Source: Poecilobothrus nobilitatus (Eukaryota > Arthropoda > Insecta > Diptera > Dolichopodidae). Taken from it: a stretch of DNA of 64,000 nt. Under the pieces are notes generated by a model. The model searched no databases. It had not been told where the DNA came from and saw only the letters and a list, made by a program, of their open reading frames with translations. This document shows positions 47,465-58,425 of this stretch, piece by piece. Where the stretch lies: contig OX352773.1 in assembly GCA_947095535.1 (NCBI GenBank), positions 107,553,685-107,617,684 on the forward strand. Reading direction: 5' to 3'. The translations under genes and the position numbers were made by a program. The stretch's first letter is position 1; the number at the start of each line of letters is the position of its first letter.

Positions 47465-47724
47465 TACTTGCTCTGAAACATGTTCAACGTCCATGGGTTG
47501 TTATCTGTTAGTATATCTGGTTTGTGTTGAATTTATATTAGGATTGTTGTTATTATTGTGTCGAATTGAATTTGTATTATGAAAATTTCCGCTATTATTG
47601 TTACATCTATTACTGAAATTATTGTTATATCTATAATTGTTAAAATTATTGTTATATCTATTGTTAGAATTATTGTTATAGCTATTGTTAGAATTATAAT
47701 TTTGATGTTGGTTATTATAATTAT
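47465..47724 (-). pseudogene. G2 gag, C-terminal Asn-rich part
   Basis: Asn/Tyr-rich repeats (SNNRYNNNFNNYRYNNN in the matching copy at 51249-51497). The other reading frame gives an Ile/Thr-rich shadow. It ends at the insert at 47725. Confidence 0.65.
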
Positions 47725-49805
47725 ATTACTAGAAAATCCCCTGTGCAATTCTACAATTTCTATAGATTCAAAAACATTTACGTTATCATACTGACTCCCT
47801 TACTACCTGAATTAAGGGAGAGATTATTACATGTATTTTTTTAGGTTAGGTATATTAAGTACCTAACTAAAATAACTTATGGATTTTTAATTTAATTTGA
47901 ATTTTTTTTATTTAAATGTACTTTGGAAGAGGTCTTTGGTATATTTAATAGAAGATTCATGTCTCTGATAATGAAATTTCATAAATTTTCGGAGGCTTTT
48001 TTTTTTTGTGACTGTCGTTTTCGACAGCTTTTTAATTTAATGGTCTAATAATAAATTAGTACAAAATTATGAATCTGTTGTGAGAGAAGGCTTCTAAAAT
48101 GATATTTTCTATGTTATTTTTTCTTTTTTTTTTAAGAAAAATATCCATTTCTATAATATTTAGTAAGTTTCTGATTTCTGTTATGAAATATAATTAGCTA
48201 AGTCTGCCGAATTTTATATTAATAAAAAAATTCGAATATTTTATGTTTATCAAAAATGCAGCTTAAAAAATCAAAATTCCAATCTAAATAAACAAAACTA
48301 CTTTAAAGTCTGCTGCGAAGCTTTTACCAGCTTTTATAATAGTGAAAACAAAATCAATAATAAAATCGGCCTATTATTTCTTTCTTATAAATATAAGGCT
48401 TAATATAAACTTTGCTCTTTTTACTTTCAAGTCTTTTAATTTTATTAAGAGTATTTTTATTTTTTTCAAAACAAAGAGGCATTTGAAAACTGCCAACAGG
48501 AGATTAATAATTTATTTTTAATTTACCGCTGGGACCAGTTCATAATGGATGTGGCAGTCAAATTTAAAAATTAAAAATTTGCTTTAAATTTTGTATCGAA
48601 AGTACTTTTTAAAAAGTAAAAGTTTGTGTCTCTGATAAGACTTTTAGTCGAAGATTTGTGTCTCTGATCATAAAATTTTAAATTATTAAATAAATATACA
48701 GAAATATCATCATTGCCAGTTCAGTTTATATTCAGTGTGAGTGGTTTATTATAGATCTGGCCAACATTTTGTGTGTATAATCTGGTATAATATTGTGTAT
48801 ATTGTCAGAAATTCAATCATTAATTCCTGGTATTATATTATCTGATCTGATTAATAAATCTTATTTTTTTCCATGCCTAACAATATTATTAATGGTCTAA
48901 TAATAAATTAGTACAAAATTATGAATCTTTTGTGAGAGAAGGCTTCTAAAATCATATATTCTATGTTAGTTTTTTTTTTTTTTTAAGAAAAATAACCATT
49001 TCTATAATATTTGGTAAGTTCCAGACTTCTGTTATGAAATATAATTATTTAAGTCTGCCGAATTTTATATTAATAAAAAAATTTCGAATGTTTTATGTTC
49101 TGTTTTATATTAAAAATCTAAATTTCAACCTAAATAAACAAAACTATTTTAAAGTCTGTTACGAAGCTTTTACCAGCTTTTATACTAATGAAAACAAAAT
49201 CAAGAATAAAATCGGCCTATTATTCTTTTCTTATAAATATGAGACTTACTCTAAACTTTGCTCTTTTCACTTTCAAGCGTTTTAATTTTATTAGGAGTAC
49301 CTACTTTTATTTTTTTTTTCCAAAACAAAGATTGAAAACGCCAACAGAAGATTAATAATTTATTTTTAATTTACCGACCAGTGCGACCAGTGCAACCATA
49401 TTGCGACCAGTTCATAATGGATGTGGCGGTCAAATTTAAAAATTAAAAATTTGCTGAATTTATTTTTATTGAAAATGTGTGTTTTTTAAGTATGTACTTT
49501 TCCTTTTTTGACTGTACTCACTTTTAATGAACGGTTTGTATCTCTGATAATACTTCTAGTGGAAAATTTGGTCTCTGGTAATAATATTTACTAAATTTAT
49601 TTAATTTTTAATGAACGGTTTGTGTCTCTTGATAATACTTTGAGTCAAAGATTTGTGTCTCTGGTAATAAAATGTTAACTTATTAAATAAATATCATCAT
49701 TGCCAGTTTAGTTTACATTCAGTGTGAGTGTTTTATTATAGATATAAAATATATTTTTTTACATGTTGGCAAGGTCTCGCCAACATCTTGTGTATTATAT
49801 TATAG
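47725..49805. mobile_element. ~2.1-kb insert of unknown type inside gag
   Basis: It interrupts gag between 'ggttattataattat' and 'atttctattaaaagaagt', which are adjacent in G1 (41110-41140). Inside are two tandem ~852-bp units (from 48041 and 48893), hairpins at 47795-47820 and 49764-49785, and several copies of 'tgtctctgataat'. The unit after 47865 shares ~45 bp with the end of element E (21790-21836). No recognisable coding. The small ORF at 49034-49285 is not conserved in the neighbouring unit. Confidence 0.6.
48041..49790. repeat. Two ~850-bp tandem units inside the insert
   Basis: Both begin 'tggtctaataataaattag' and contain 'agagaaggcttctaaaat', 'aagtctgccgaattttat' and 'gcgaagcttttaccagcttt' (second unit: 'acgaag'). 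They are clearly diverged from each other, whereas their copies at 51789 and 52640 are almost identical to them. Confidence 0.85.
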
Positions 49806-50409
49806 ATTTCTATTAAAAGAAGTATTTGAATTAGAATTATTATAATATTTATTTTTATTTACATTTTTATTTTTGTTAAAATTATTATTTTGGAAATTTG
49901 TTTTATCTTTTATTAGTCCTGAACATTCTAATAAATAATGCAAACTTACGGTTGTTTTTCTTAGTGACAGAGCCTCTTGGTGCAGCTGATGATATGTTTC
50001 TTTCATACCAAATGTGTCGATTAATGCGTTTTTAATTTGGCTCCAATCTGCATCACCCAAACATCGCATCACGTCTAGTGCTTCTCCTTGGATTTTATTT
50101 ATGATAATTCTGTGGAACACATATTCCTTGATGGGTTGATATGTATTTAGTAGAGGTAGTAGTGTATCAACCTCTCTTATAAATGAGGCGAGGGCATATT
50201 CGCCGTCTCCTCTAAACTCACGAATTCTCTGAGCATCTTTTATTAAATCATTTGTGCTCAGAAACTGTTACACTATCATTCAACATATTTAATACTATAG
50301 CGTTAATTTCACTTAGATCACTATTATTATTATTATTATTATTATTGTTATTTTCTGGTATAGCATAAAGTTGAGGTCTTTCAAAAACACTTGTTTTTAT
50401 TTTAGGCAT
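49806..50409 (-). pseudogene. G2 gag, N-terminal part
   Basis: Starts at ATG 50407-50409 (MPKIKTSVFERPQLYAIPEN), then an Asn run encoded by (ATT)n on the plus strand (50322-50346). A one-frame break follows near 50270, then the capsid-like region (49800-50120). An internal deletion joins LRKTTVS to LHYLLECSG. Confidence 0.78.
50322..50346. repeat. (ATT)n repeat encoding the gag Asn run
   Basis: About eight triplets, against one fewer in the copy at 54072. The stretch is absent from G1. Confidence 0.85.
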
Positions 50410-50728
50410 ATAGTTTATGTTATTTAAAAAAAATTTTTTTTTTTTTTGATTTTGTTATAATATATTGTTTATATTTAAATTTAGTTTTAAATTTAAATTT
50501 ATTATTTAAAATTTAAATTTTGTTATTATTATTTGTTCTTTTCGATTACACTGGACACAAAATTTGTTACAAAAAATTCTGTTTATTAATTTGTTTTTGT
50601 AATATTTTTTCTTTAAATTTATTTAATAAATTGTTTAAACTTATTTACTTATTAATTTATTATTTTTTTTTCAATTAGTTAATTATTTTTCGATTCGATT
50701 TTCACTGGATCTATTCTCTTTTGAGTTA

Positions 50729-50747
50729 GATCCTACCGACTGCACCA
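50729..50747 (-). other. Errantivirus primer-binding site, one mismatch
   Basis: TGGTGCAGTCGGTAGGATC on the minus strand; the G1 site has TGGCGC. The same change is present at 54475-54493, so it predates the tandem duplication. Confidence 0.8.
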
Positions 50748-51028
50748 ATTACGTTTTTGGTTAATATATAAATATTGAAACGCAAAGTTATTAATTTTTA
50801 AATTAATTTTATTACAATTCAACTTATTTGGTTGAATGAAATATTAAGATTCGACTTTCTTTTCCTTTTACAAACATATTTATAATAATATCTTAAAACT
50901 AATTAAATTAAAAGAAATCTTGCACAACAAATTTGAGTTCGAATTACAAGTACTTATAATATATTATATTGTTCGAACTTATGTGTACATATTATATTCA
51001 TGTTAAATAATATTGGTTTCATATTACA
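50748..51028 (-). repeat. Errantivirus LTR 3, truncated
   Basis: Matches the first ~280 bp of LTR 4, then is cut at 51028 by the tandem-duplication joint. Confidence 0.8.
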
Positions 51029-51248
51029 GATATTTTATTATTTAGAGTAGTAAAACTAGGATTTTTCAATGGTTTTCTTTTGTATTGTGGTAACTGAGTC
51101 TCATTAAGAAGTGACGTGGAGGAACCAGTATCTATTAAGCATTTAAGCTTGGTTCTGTAAACGGTAAGTAGTACTATTGGTAAGTTAATTTCCGAGGCTG
51201 CAAGAGAAAATTTACTTGCTCTGAAACATGTTCAACGTCCATGGGTTG

Positions 51249-51497
51249 TTATCTGTTAGTATATCTGGTTTGTGTTGAATTTATATTAGGATTGTTGTTA
51301 TTATTGTGTCGAATTGAATTTGTATTATGAAAATTTCCGCTATTATTGTTACATCTATTACTGAAATTATTGTTATATCTATAATTGTTAAAATTATTGT
51401 TATATCTATTGTTTGAATTATTGTTATAGCTATTGTTAGAATTATAATTTTGATGTTGGTTATTATAATTATTATTACTAGAAAATCCCCTGTGCAA
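51249..51497 (-). pseudogene. Duplicated gag C-terminal Asn-rich part
   Basis: Here the Asn-rich frame is open: SSNNNYNNQHQNYNSNNSYN and so on, ending in an Arg/Thr tail. The first residues (MHRGF) come from the insert, not from gag. Confidence 0.7.
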
Positions 51498-53554
51498 TTC
51501 TACAATTTCTATAGATTCAAAAACATTTACGTTATCATACTGACTCCCTTACTACCTGAATTAAGGGAGAGATTATTACATGTATTTTTTTAGGTTAGGT
51601 ATATTAAGTACCTAACTAAAATAACTTATGGATTTTTAATTTAATTTGAATTTTTTTTATTTAAGTGTACTTTGGAAGAGGTCTTTGGTATATTTAATAG
51701 AAGATTCATGTCTCTGATAATGAAATTTCATAAATTTTTGGAGGCTTTTTTTTTTGTGACTGTCGTTTTCGACAGCTTTTTAATTTAATGGTCTAATAAT
51801 AAATTAGTACAAAATTATGAATCTGTTGTGAGAGAAGGCTTCTAAAATGATATTTTCTATGTTATTTTTTCTTTTTTTTTTTAAGAAAAATATCCATTTC
51901 TATAATATTTAGTAAGTTTCTGATTTCTGTTATGAAATATTATTAGCTAAGTCTGCCGAATTTTATATTAATAAAAAAATTCGAATACTTTATGTTTATC
52001 AAAAATGCAGCTTAAAAAATCAAAATTCCAATCTAAATAAACAAAACTACTTTAAAGTCTGCTGCGAAGCTTTTACCAGCTTTTATAATAGTGAAAACAA
52101 AATCAATAATAAAATCGGCCTATTATTTCTTTCTTATAAATATAAGGCTTAATATAAACTTTGCTCTTTTTACTTTCAAGTCTTTTAATTTTATTAAGAG
52201 TATTTTTATTTTTTTCAAAACAAAGAGGCATTTGAAAACTGCCAACAGGAGATTAATAATTTATTTTTAATTTACCGCTGGGACCAGTTCATAATGGATG
52301 TGGCAGTCAAATTTAAAAATTAAAAATTTGCTTTAAATTTTGTATCGAAAGTACTTTTTAAAAAGTAAAAGTTTGTGTCTCTGATAAGACTTTTAGTCGA
52401 AGATTTGTGTCTCTGATCATAAAATTTTAAATTATTAAATAAATATACAGAAATATCATTATTGCCAGTTTAGTTTATATTCAGTGTGAGTGGTTTATTA
52501 TAGATCTGGCCGACATTGTGTGTGTAATCTGGTATAATATTGTGTATATTGTCAGAAATTCAATCATTAATTCCTGGTATTATATTATCTGATCTGATTA
52601 ATAAATCTTATTTTTTTCCATGCCTAACAATATTATTAATGGTCTAATAATAAATTAGTACAAAATTATGAATCTTTTGTGAGAGAAGGCTTCTAAAATC
52701 ATATATTCTATGTTAGTTTTTTTTTTTTTTTTAAGAAAAATATCCATTTCTATAATATTTGGTAAGTTCCAGACTTCTGTTATGAAATATAATTATTTAA
52801 GTCTGCCGAATTTTATATTAATAAAAAAATTTCGAATGTTTTATGTTCTGTTTTATATTAAAAATCTAAATTTCAACCTAAATAAACAAAACTATTTTAA
52901 AGTCTGTTACGAAGCTTTTACCAGCTTTTATACTAATGAAAACAAAATCAAGAATAAAATCGGCCTATTATTTTTTTCTTATAAATATGAGACTTACTAT
53001 AAACTTTGCTCCTTTCACTTTCAGGCATTTTAATTTTATTAAGAGTACCTACTTTTATTTTTTTTTTCCAAAACAAAGATTGAAAACGCCAACAGAAGAT
53101 TAATAATTTATTTTTAATTTACCGACCAGTGCGACCAGTGCGACCATATTGCGACCAGTTCATAATGGATGTGGCGGTCAAATTTAAAAATTAAAAATTT
53201 GCTGAATTTATTTTTATTGAAAATGTGTGTTTTTTAAGTATGTACTTTTCCTTTTTTGACTGTACTCACTTTTAATGAACGGTTTGTATCTCTGATAATA
53301 CTTCTAGTGGAAAATTTGGTCTCTGGTAATAATATTTACTAAATTTATTTATATTTTTAATGAACGGTTTGTGTCTCTTGATAATACTTTGAGTCAAAGA
53401 TTTGTGTTTCTGGTAATAAAATGTTAACTTATTAAATAAATATCATCATTGCCAGTTTAGTTTACATTCAGTGTGAGTGTTTTATTATAGATATAAAATA
53501 TATTTTTTTACATGTTGGCAAGGTCTCGCCAACATCTTGTGTATTATATTATAG
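51474..53554. mobile_element. Second copy of the ~2.1-kb unknown insert
   Basis: Nearly identical to 47725-49805, with two ~851-bp units at 51789 and 52640. The ORF 52710-53033 repeats the one at 49034 with a different N terminus. Confidence 0.6.
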
Positions 53555-54155
53555 ATTTCTATTAAAAGAAGTATTTGAATTAGAATTATTATAATATTTA
53601 TTTTTATTTACATTTTTATTTTTGTTAAAATTATTATTTTGGAAATTTGTTTTATCTTTTATTAGTCCAGAACATTCTAATAAATAATGCAAACTTACGG
53701 TTGTTTTTCTTAGTGACAGGGCCTCTTGGTGCAGCTGATGATATGTTTCTTTCACACCAAATGTGTCGATTAATGCGTTTTTAATTTGGCTCCAATCTGC
53801 ATCACCCAAACATCGCATCACGTCTAGTGCTTCTCCTTGGATTTTATTTATGATAATTCTGTGGAACACATATTCCTTGATGGGTTGATTTGTATTTAGT
53901 AGAGGTAGTAGTGTATCAACCTCTCTTATAAATGAGGCGAGGGCATATTCGCCGTCTCCTCTAAACTCACGAATTCTCTGAGCATCTTTTATTAAATCAT
54001 TTGTGCTCAGAAACTGTTACACTATCATTCAACATATTTAATACTATACCGTTAATTTCACTTAGATCACTATTATTATTATTATTATTATTGTTATTTT
54101 CTGGTATAGTATAAAGTTGAGGTCTTTCAAAAACACTTGTTTTTATTTTAGGCAT
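53549..54155 (-). pseudogene. Duplicated gag N-terminal part
   Basis: Same structure as 49806-50409: ATG at 54153-54155, shorter Asn run, the same frame break, and the same internal deletion joining LRKTTVS to LHYLLECSG. Confidence 0.78.
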
Positions 54156-54474
54156 ATAGTTTATGTTAATTAAAAAAATTTTTTTTTTTTTTTGATTTTG
54201 TTATAATATATTGTTTATATTTAAATTTAGTTTTAAATTTAAATTTATTATTTAAAATTTAAATTTTGTTATTATTATTTGTTCTTTTCGATTACACTGG
54301 ACACAAAATTTGTTACAAAAAATTCTGTTTATTAATTTGTTTTTGTAATATTTTTTCTTTAAATTTATTTAATAAATTGTTTAAACTTATTTACTTATTA
54401 ATTTATTATTTTTTTTTCAATTAGTTAATTATTTTTCGATTCGATTTTCACTGGATCTATTCTCTTTTGAGTTA

Positions 54475-54493
54475 GATCCTACCGACTGCACCA
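54475..54493 (-). other. Errantivirus primer-binding site (duplicated copy)
   Basis: Same sequence as 50729-50747, next to LTR 4. Confidence 0.8.
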
Positions 54494-55032
54494 ATTACGT
54501 TTTTGGTTAATATATAAATATTGAAACACAAAGTTATTAATTTTTAAATTAATTTTATTACAATTCAACTTATTTGGTTGAATGAAATATTAAGATTCGA
54601 CTTTCTTTTCTTTTTACAAACATATTTATAATAATATCTTAAAACTAATTAAATTAAAAGAAATCTTGCACAACAAATTTGAGTTCGAATTACAAGTACT
54701 TATAATATATTATATTGTTCGAACTTAAATTTGTGTACATATTATATTCATGTTAAATAATATTGGTTTCATATTACATATATTAATATTTATTTAATTC
54801 TTATTCTAAAACCAAAAAAAAAATGAAATTTACTTATCTTGACATTAATTATAATTTTTTAATCGAAATTATCATTCGGAACAAAATTCAGTATCGAGTT
54901 ACAAAAAGAAATTTACTTATTACAATATGTATATTTGTTAACAAATCATCGTACTGAATTTTGTGTGCCGTAATTTCAACATATGTCTTTTATCAAATTA
55001 CTATATTATTTTATTTAATGAAAAAAAAGGTT
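54494..55032 (-). repeat. Errantivirus LTR 4
   Basis: Matches LTR 1 and 2 up to 'ttatttaatgaaaaaaaaggtt', then stops about 80 bp short of the full length. It ends the errantivirus array. Confidence 0.8.
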
Positions 55033-55750
55033 AAATTTTACCAAAACCATAAATAAAAATCATAATCAAATCAAATTGCTTTAAATAAAAAAATTCTCAG
55101 TGTCAAAGCAAAAAGACATAATTTTTAAGAGCTCCTTAAAATAAAAAAATTAAAAAAATTAAAATCATATAAAAAATATATTCTTTTGTGTTAATATTAT
55201 TTTATATTATTTAATATAATAAACTGTAAACAATTTAACACAAAAATTTAAACCAAAATTGAAGAGATTGAATTTTATTTAGAAACACTTTTTTTATCTT
55301 TTCACAATTTTTAATAAATTATTTAATCTGTTATTCAATTAGAACATTACTAAAATAAGACATTATTACATAAAAGAAAAATTATAATTTAAAAAAAGAA
55401 AAAACAAAATTTTTTTTTACAAGTTCCATAAAGTTTAAATATTCAATAATTAAAAATACTACAATAAAACAAAAAAAATTCAAAAATTTAAAAGGATTAA
55501 AACCTGTAAGTTTTAAATTAAGTAACAACTTTTATATAATACAAAAAAAAAAAATATGATGAATAAATGCAAACCCTTCCATCAAAACCTGAAAAATGAT
55601 AAAAACTTATAATATTATAGCAATTAAGTTCATTTACGTTGCGATTAAATAAAGATCCCCAAATTAAATTTTTTTATTCTCATAAGAAAGTTTTCTAATA
55701 AGAAATTTTAAATCCATTTCATCAAATTAATTCATCAAATTATTACTTAA
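55033..55750. other. A+T-rich stretch, probably 5' part of the next LTR
   Basis: No ORF. It precedes a stretch that recurs at 58075 and 62924, so its right part may be the start of the element-H LTR. The exact LTR start cannot be placed. Confidence 0.4.
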
Positions 55751-56078
55751 ACACAATTTTAATTAATAAAAATTTTTACCTATAAGTAAATTTTCTTTCC
55801 CTTGAGAACCTTAACAAAATTATTAGTATTATTATTTTCAATCATTTAATCGCAACGTAAACTAATTTTGCACTATAAGCATATTTTTAATATAAATAGT
55901 CTAAGCCAGAATTAAATGTTACCTTGTATTGATTTAACAATTAAGTTGTAACAACTATAAAATAAATAAATCTAAATAATATAAAATAAATAAGTTTAAA
56001 ATCTAAAGTAAATAAAGTGTTTTTATTGGAATATATATTTAATTTTTTTTTTCCGTGTTAAAATATTAAACTTTTGAT
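55751..56078 (+). repeat. Errantivirus H, LTR 3' part
   Basis: Recurs at 58075-58423 and 62924-63273 ('aagccagaattaaatgttac', 'gtgtttttattggaatatat'). It ends next to a primer-binding site. Confidence 0.75.
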
Positions 56079-56100
56079 TGGCGCAGTTGGTAGGATACCG
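56079..56100 (+). other. Errantivirus H primer-binding site
   Basis: TGGCGCAGTTGGTAGGATAC follows the LTR end 'acttttgat'; the same site type as in G1/G2 but on the plus strand. Confidence 0.8.
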
Positions 56101-56381
56101 ATTCCGTCCAAATAAAGCACAAATAATTTTTTTTTCTTCCAATTTTATTGCGATCAAGCCTTTTTCTTCGTTCTACTTAAGGTGAGGTTGCCTTAGGAGC
56201 AATAAGAAAAAAAAAAAATAACAGAATCAATTTATGCGAAAAGGCACGGAAAACCTTTTTAAAGGAAACATTTCGGTATTAAAAAGCATACAAAAGAAAA
56301 AATATAAACAATAAAAATATCTTTTAAAATAAAAATAAAAAATTGGATAAAATCTAAATCTGTATAAAATTCGAAACAAAT

Positions 56382-57104
56382 ATGGCTTTGGGAGATATAT
56401 CATTCAAGGATGTAATAAATGAGGCTCGTTCAATGCCAGCATTCACTGGACAAGACGCCTATAGTCTAAAATCCTTCATCGGAGAGGTCGAAGCTCTTAT
56501 AAACTTATTAACAGTACAAGAACAAAAGGATTATATCCACAGAATTTTATATGCCAAAATACAAGGTCCTGCATCAGTAGTAGTACGGCGATTACAAGAG
56601 TCAACATGGATCGAAGTCAAAACACAATTTAAATCTTCTTTTGGAGTCACAACCAGCTATTTAAATTTGAAAGAGGAATCAGACCAAACCAACTATAAAA
56701 ACGTAAGTCAAGTTTTTCTTAAATTAAATAATATCCTAAATCTATTAAACTTAAAATACGATATAGATAATATAAAACCTTTAGAATTTAAGCCAATAAA
56801 TAATGAAAGTTCCATATTGGAAAAATTTTTAAGTAAAATTAATAGAGTAGACTCAATGTATTTAAGAACCAAAAATGTCACATCTTTAGAAGAAGCCTAT
56901 AGAGTTTTAATAGATACTGACATACCTGAAAATAGAATTTTTACGCGTCTAACCAATCTAGAAATGCAAACAATAATAATATTAGAAATCTAAATTCGAA
57001 CTACAATAACAATAATAACAAAAGACTTTTTAACTATTGCAATAACAATCATAAAAATAGGCTTCAAAATAAATACAATAACAGGTACTTTAATGATCAC
57101 ACAA
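56382..57104 (+). pseudogene. Errantivirus H gag, frameshifted and truncated
   Basis: 203 open codons from ATG 56382 (FKDVINEARSMPAFTGQDAY, KSFIGEVEALINLL, YIHRILYAKIQG) match the G1 gag layout, a capsid-like domain. A shift near 56950 moves the Asn-rich tail (NSNYNNNNNKRLFNYCNNNH) to another frame, which runs to about 57104, where a tRNA-like sequence begins. Pol and env of this element are missing. Confidence 0.82.
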
Positions 57105-57295
57105 AAAATAGAGTGGTAGAGTGGCCGCTTCTTAAATTTTAGAAGTCTTTAGTTTGCAAGTTCGATTCTATTCTATTTTTTTTTTTTTTTTATTTCTAAT
57201 ATTTTATACGAAATAAATTCTTACATATCATAATATTTAATCTGTAAATGACAGGCATTTAAAACCGTTTTACTCAATGATTTACCAACCAACTT
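57105..57295 (+). repeat. tRNA-like SINE candidate, copy 1
   Basis: 57107-57113 AAATAGA can pair with TCTATTT (about 57171-57178). TGGTAGAGTGG fits an A box and GTTCGATTC a B box. CTTCT/AGAAG can form an anticodon-like stem. A long T run follows, then ~110 bp that recurs in copy 2 ('acgaaataaattcttacata' to 'ttttactcaatgatttacca'). The T-arm does not pair, so it is not a working tRNA gene. Confidence 0.55.
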
Positions 57296-57600
57296 TCATT
57301 TATTTCTTTTTAAATGATAAATATTCAGTACAGCCATCTTACAAAATTAATATTTTTCCAAAATTTTCTGATTTTCATTAATAATTTTCCATTTTTATAA
57401 AAATCCCATGTAAAGTATATACATATGTATCATATAGTATGTATAATCTATAACTATATTATACATATTCAAAAAAGACGCTCTTTGATTCCGTGAAATT
57501 TTTGTTTTATTTTTCTTTTCGATTAAAAATTTTAAAATATTGGTTGTATGGTAGGAGTAGGAATTTCACAATATAACTGAATATAAACATTACAATTTTA
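57296..57600. other. A+T-rich spacer between the tRNA-like copies
   Basis: No gene or repeat recognised. Confidence 0.5.
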
Positions 57601-57604
57601 GTTT

Positions 57605-57812
57605 AGTGTTTAGTACAGCGATAGAGTGTGGGTTTATTAATAGTTGCTTTTTGATTTTGCAAGTTCGATTCAGTCTGTTTTTTTTTTTGTTTTTTTTTTT
57701 TATATTTTAAACGAAATAAATTCTTACATATCATAATATCATCATAATATTTAATATGTATTAATAGACATTTAAAACCCTTTTACTCAATGATTTACCA
57801 TCTTAGGCTTCT
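57605..57812 (+). repeat. tRNA-like SINE candidate, copy 2
   Basis: Shares 'tttgcaagttcgattc' (B box) and the flanking T run, plus the ~110-bp body, with copy 1. The A-box half is diverged ('gcgatagagtgtggg'). Confidence 0.5.
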
Positions 57813-57867
57813 TATAATATATACATATATAATAGGTACATATTGAGTTTCCAATACTCAATAAATC

Positions 57868-58070
57868 AAGGGCAACTTCTAAAAGATAATAATAATCGTG
57901 TTTTTACAAAAAATATCATTTGAAAAGAAATTTTAAATTCATGAAGGCTTTAATTATTGAAAATTGTATTTTTACATTTTAAATAAAATCATAAAGAAAC
58001 TATACTGTATATATTGTATTGTAATTGCTAATTAAAACACCTCGAATTTCGAGGGGCGGGCGAATACTAG
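57868..58070 (+). mobile_element. Helitron 3' end (non-autonomous fragment)
   Basis: CCTCGAATTTCGAGG (58040-58054) is a 7-bp hairpin. Twelve bases later the sequence reads CTAG (58067-58070) followed by T, the 3' signature of Helitrons (hairpin, then CTRR, then target T). The GC-rich 'ggggcgggcg' stands out locally. The sequence resumes as LTR of element H immediately after, consistent with insertion into it. The 5' end is not identified. Confidence 0.6.
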
Positions 58071-58425
58071 TTTAAACACAATTTTGATTAATAAGCATTT
58101 CTACCTGTAAGTAAATTTTCTTTCCCGTGAGAACCTTAACAAAATTATTAATATTATTATTTTCAATCATTTAATAGCAACATAAACTAATTTTGCACTA
58201 TAATCATATTTTTAATATAAATAGTCTAAGCCAGAATTAAATGTTACCTTGTATTGATTTAACAATTAAGTTGTTGATTTAAAATAAATAAACCTAAATA
58301 ATATAAAATAAATAAATCTAAATAATATAAAATAAATAAGTTTAAAATCTAAAATAAATAAAGTGTTTTTATTGGAATATATATTTAATTTTTTTTTTGT
58401 GTGTTAAAATAAATAAACATTTGAT
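58071..58425 (+). repeat. Errantivirus H LTR copy 2
   Basis: Matches 55748-56078 but runs directly into the PHD-finger ORF instead of a primer-binding site. Confidence 0.75.

Larger units (their letters stand above)
42714..51028 (-). mobile_element. Errantivirus unit G2 (with insert in gag)
   Basis: Second unit in the same orientation: env 42786-44225, pol 44290-47460, gag split by a ~2-kb insert (47725-49805), leader, primer site 50729-50747 and truncated LTR 3. It shares many but not all lesions with G1. Confidence 0.85.
51029..54776. repeat. 3.75-kb tandem duplication (second copy)
   Basis: Copy of 47281-51028 with offset 3748-3750. It contains the end of the protease (DTG at 51124-51132), gag C-part (51249-51497), the ~2.1-kb insert (51474-53554), gag N-part (53549-54155), leader and primer site. 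The joint at 51026-51032 lies in a short similarity ('attacagatatt' versus LTR 'attacatatatt'). Confidence 0.9.

Noticed and set aside
47533..47794. Ile/Thr-rich ORFs on both strands
   Set aside because: Out-of-frame readings of the Asn-rich gag tail; the true frame is open in the copy at 51249-51497.
49034..53033. ORFs of 83 and 107 codons in the gag insert as a real gene
   Set aside because: The neighbouring 850-bp units have stops in the same reading, and there is no recognisable motif; treated as chance.
57105..57180. Functional tRNA gene
   Set aside because: The T-arm stem cannot pair and the anticodon loop has the wrong size; only the Pol III box motifs are convincing.
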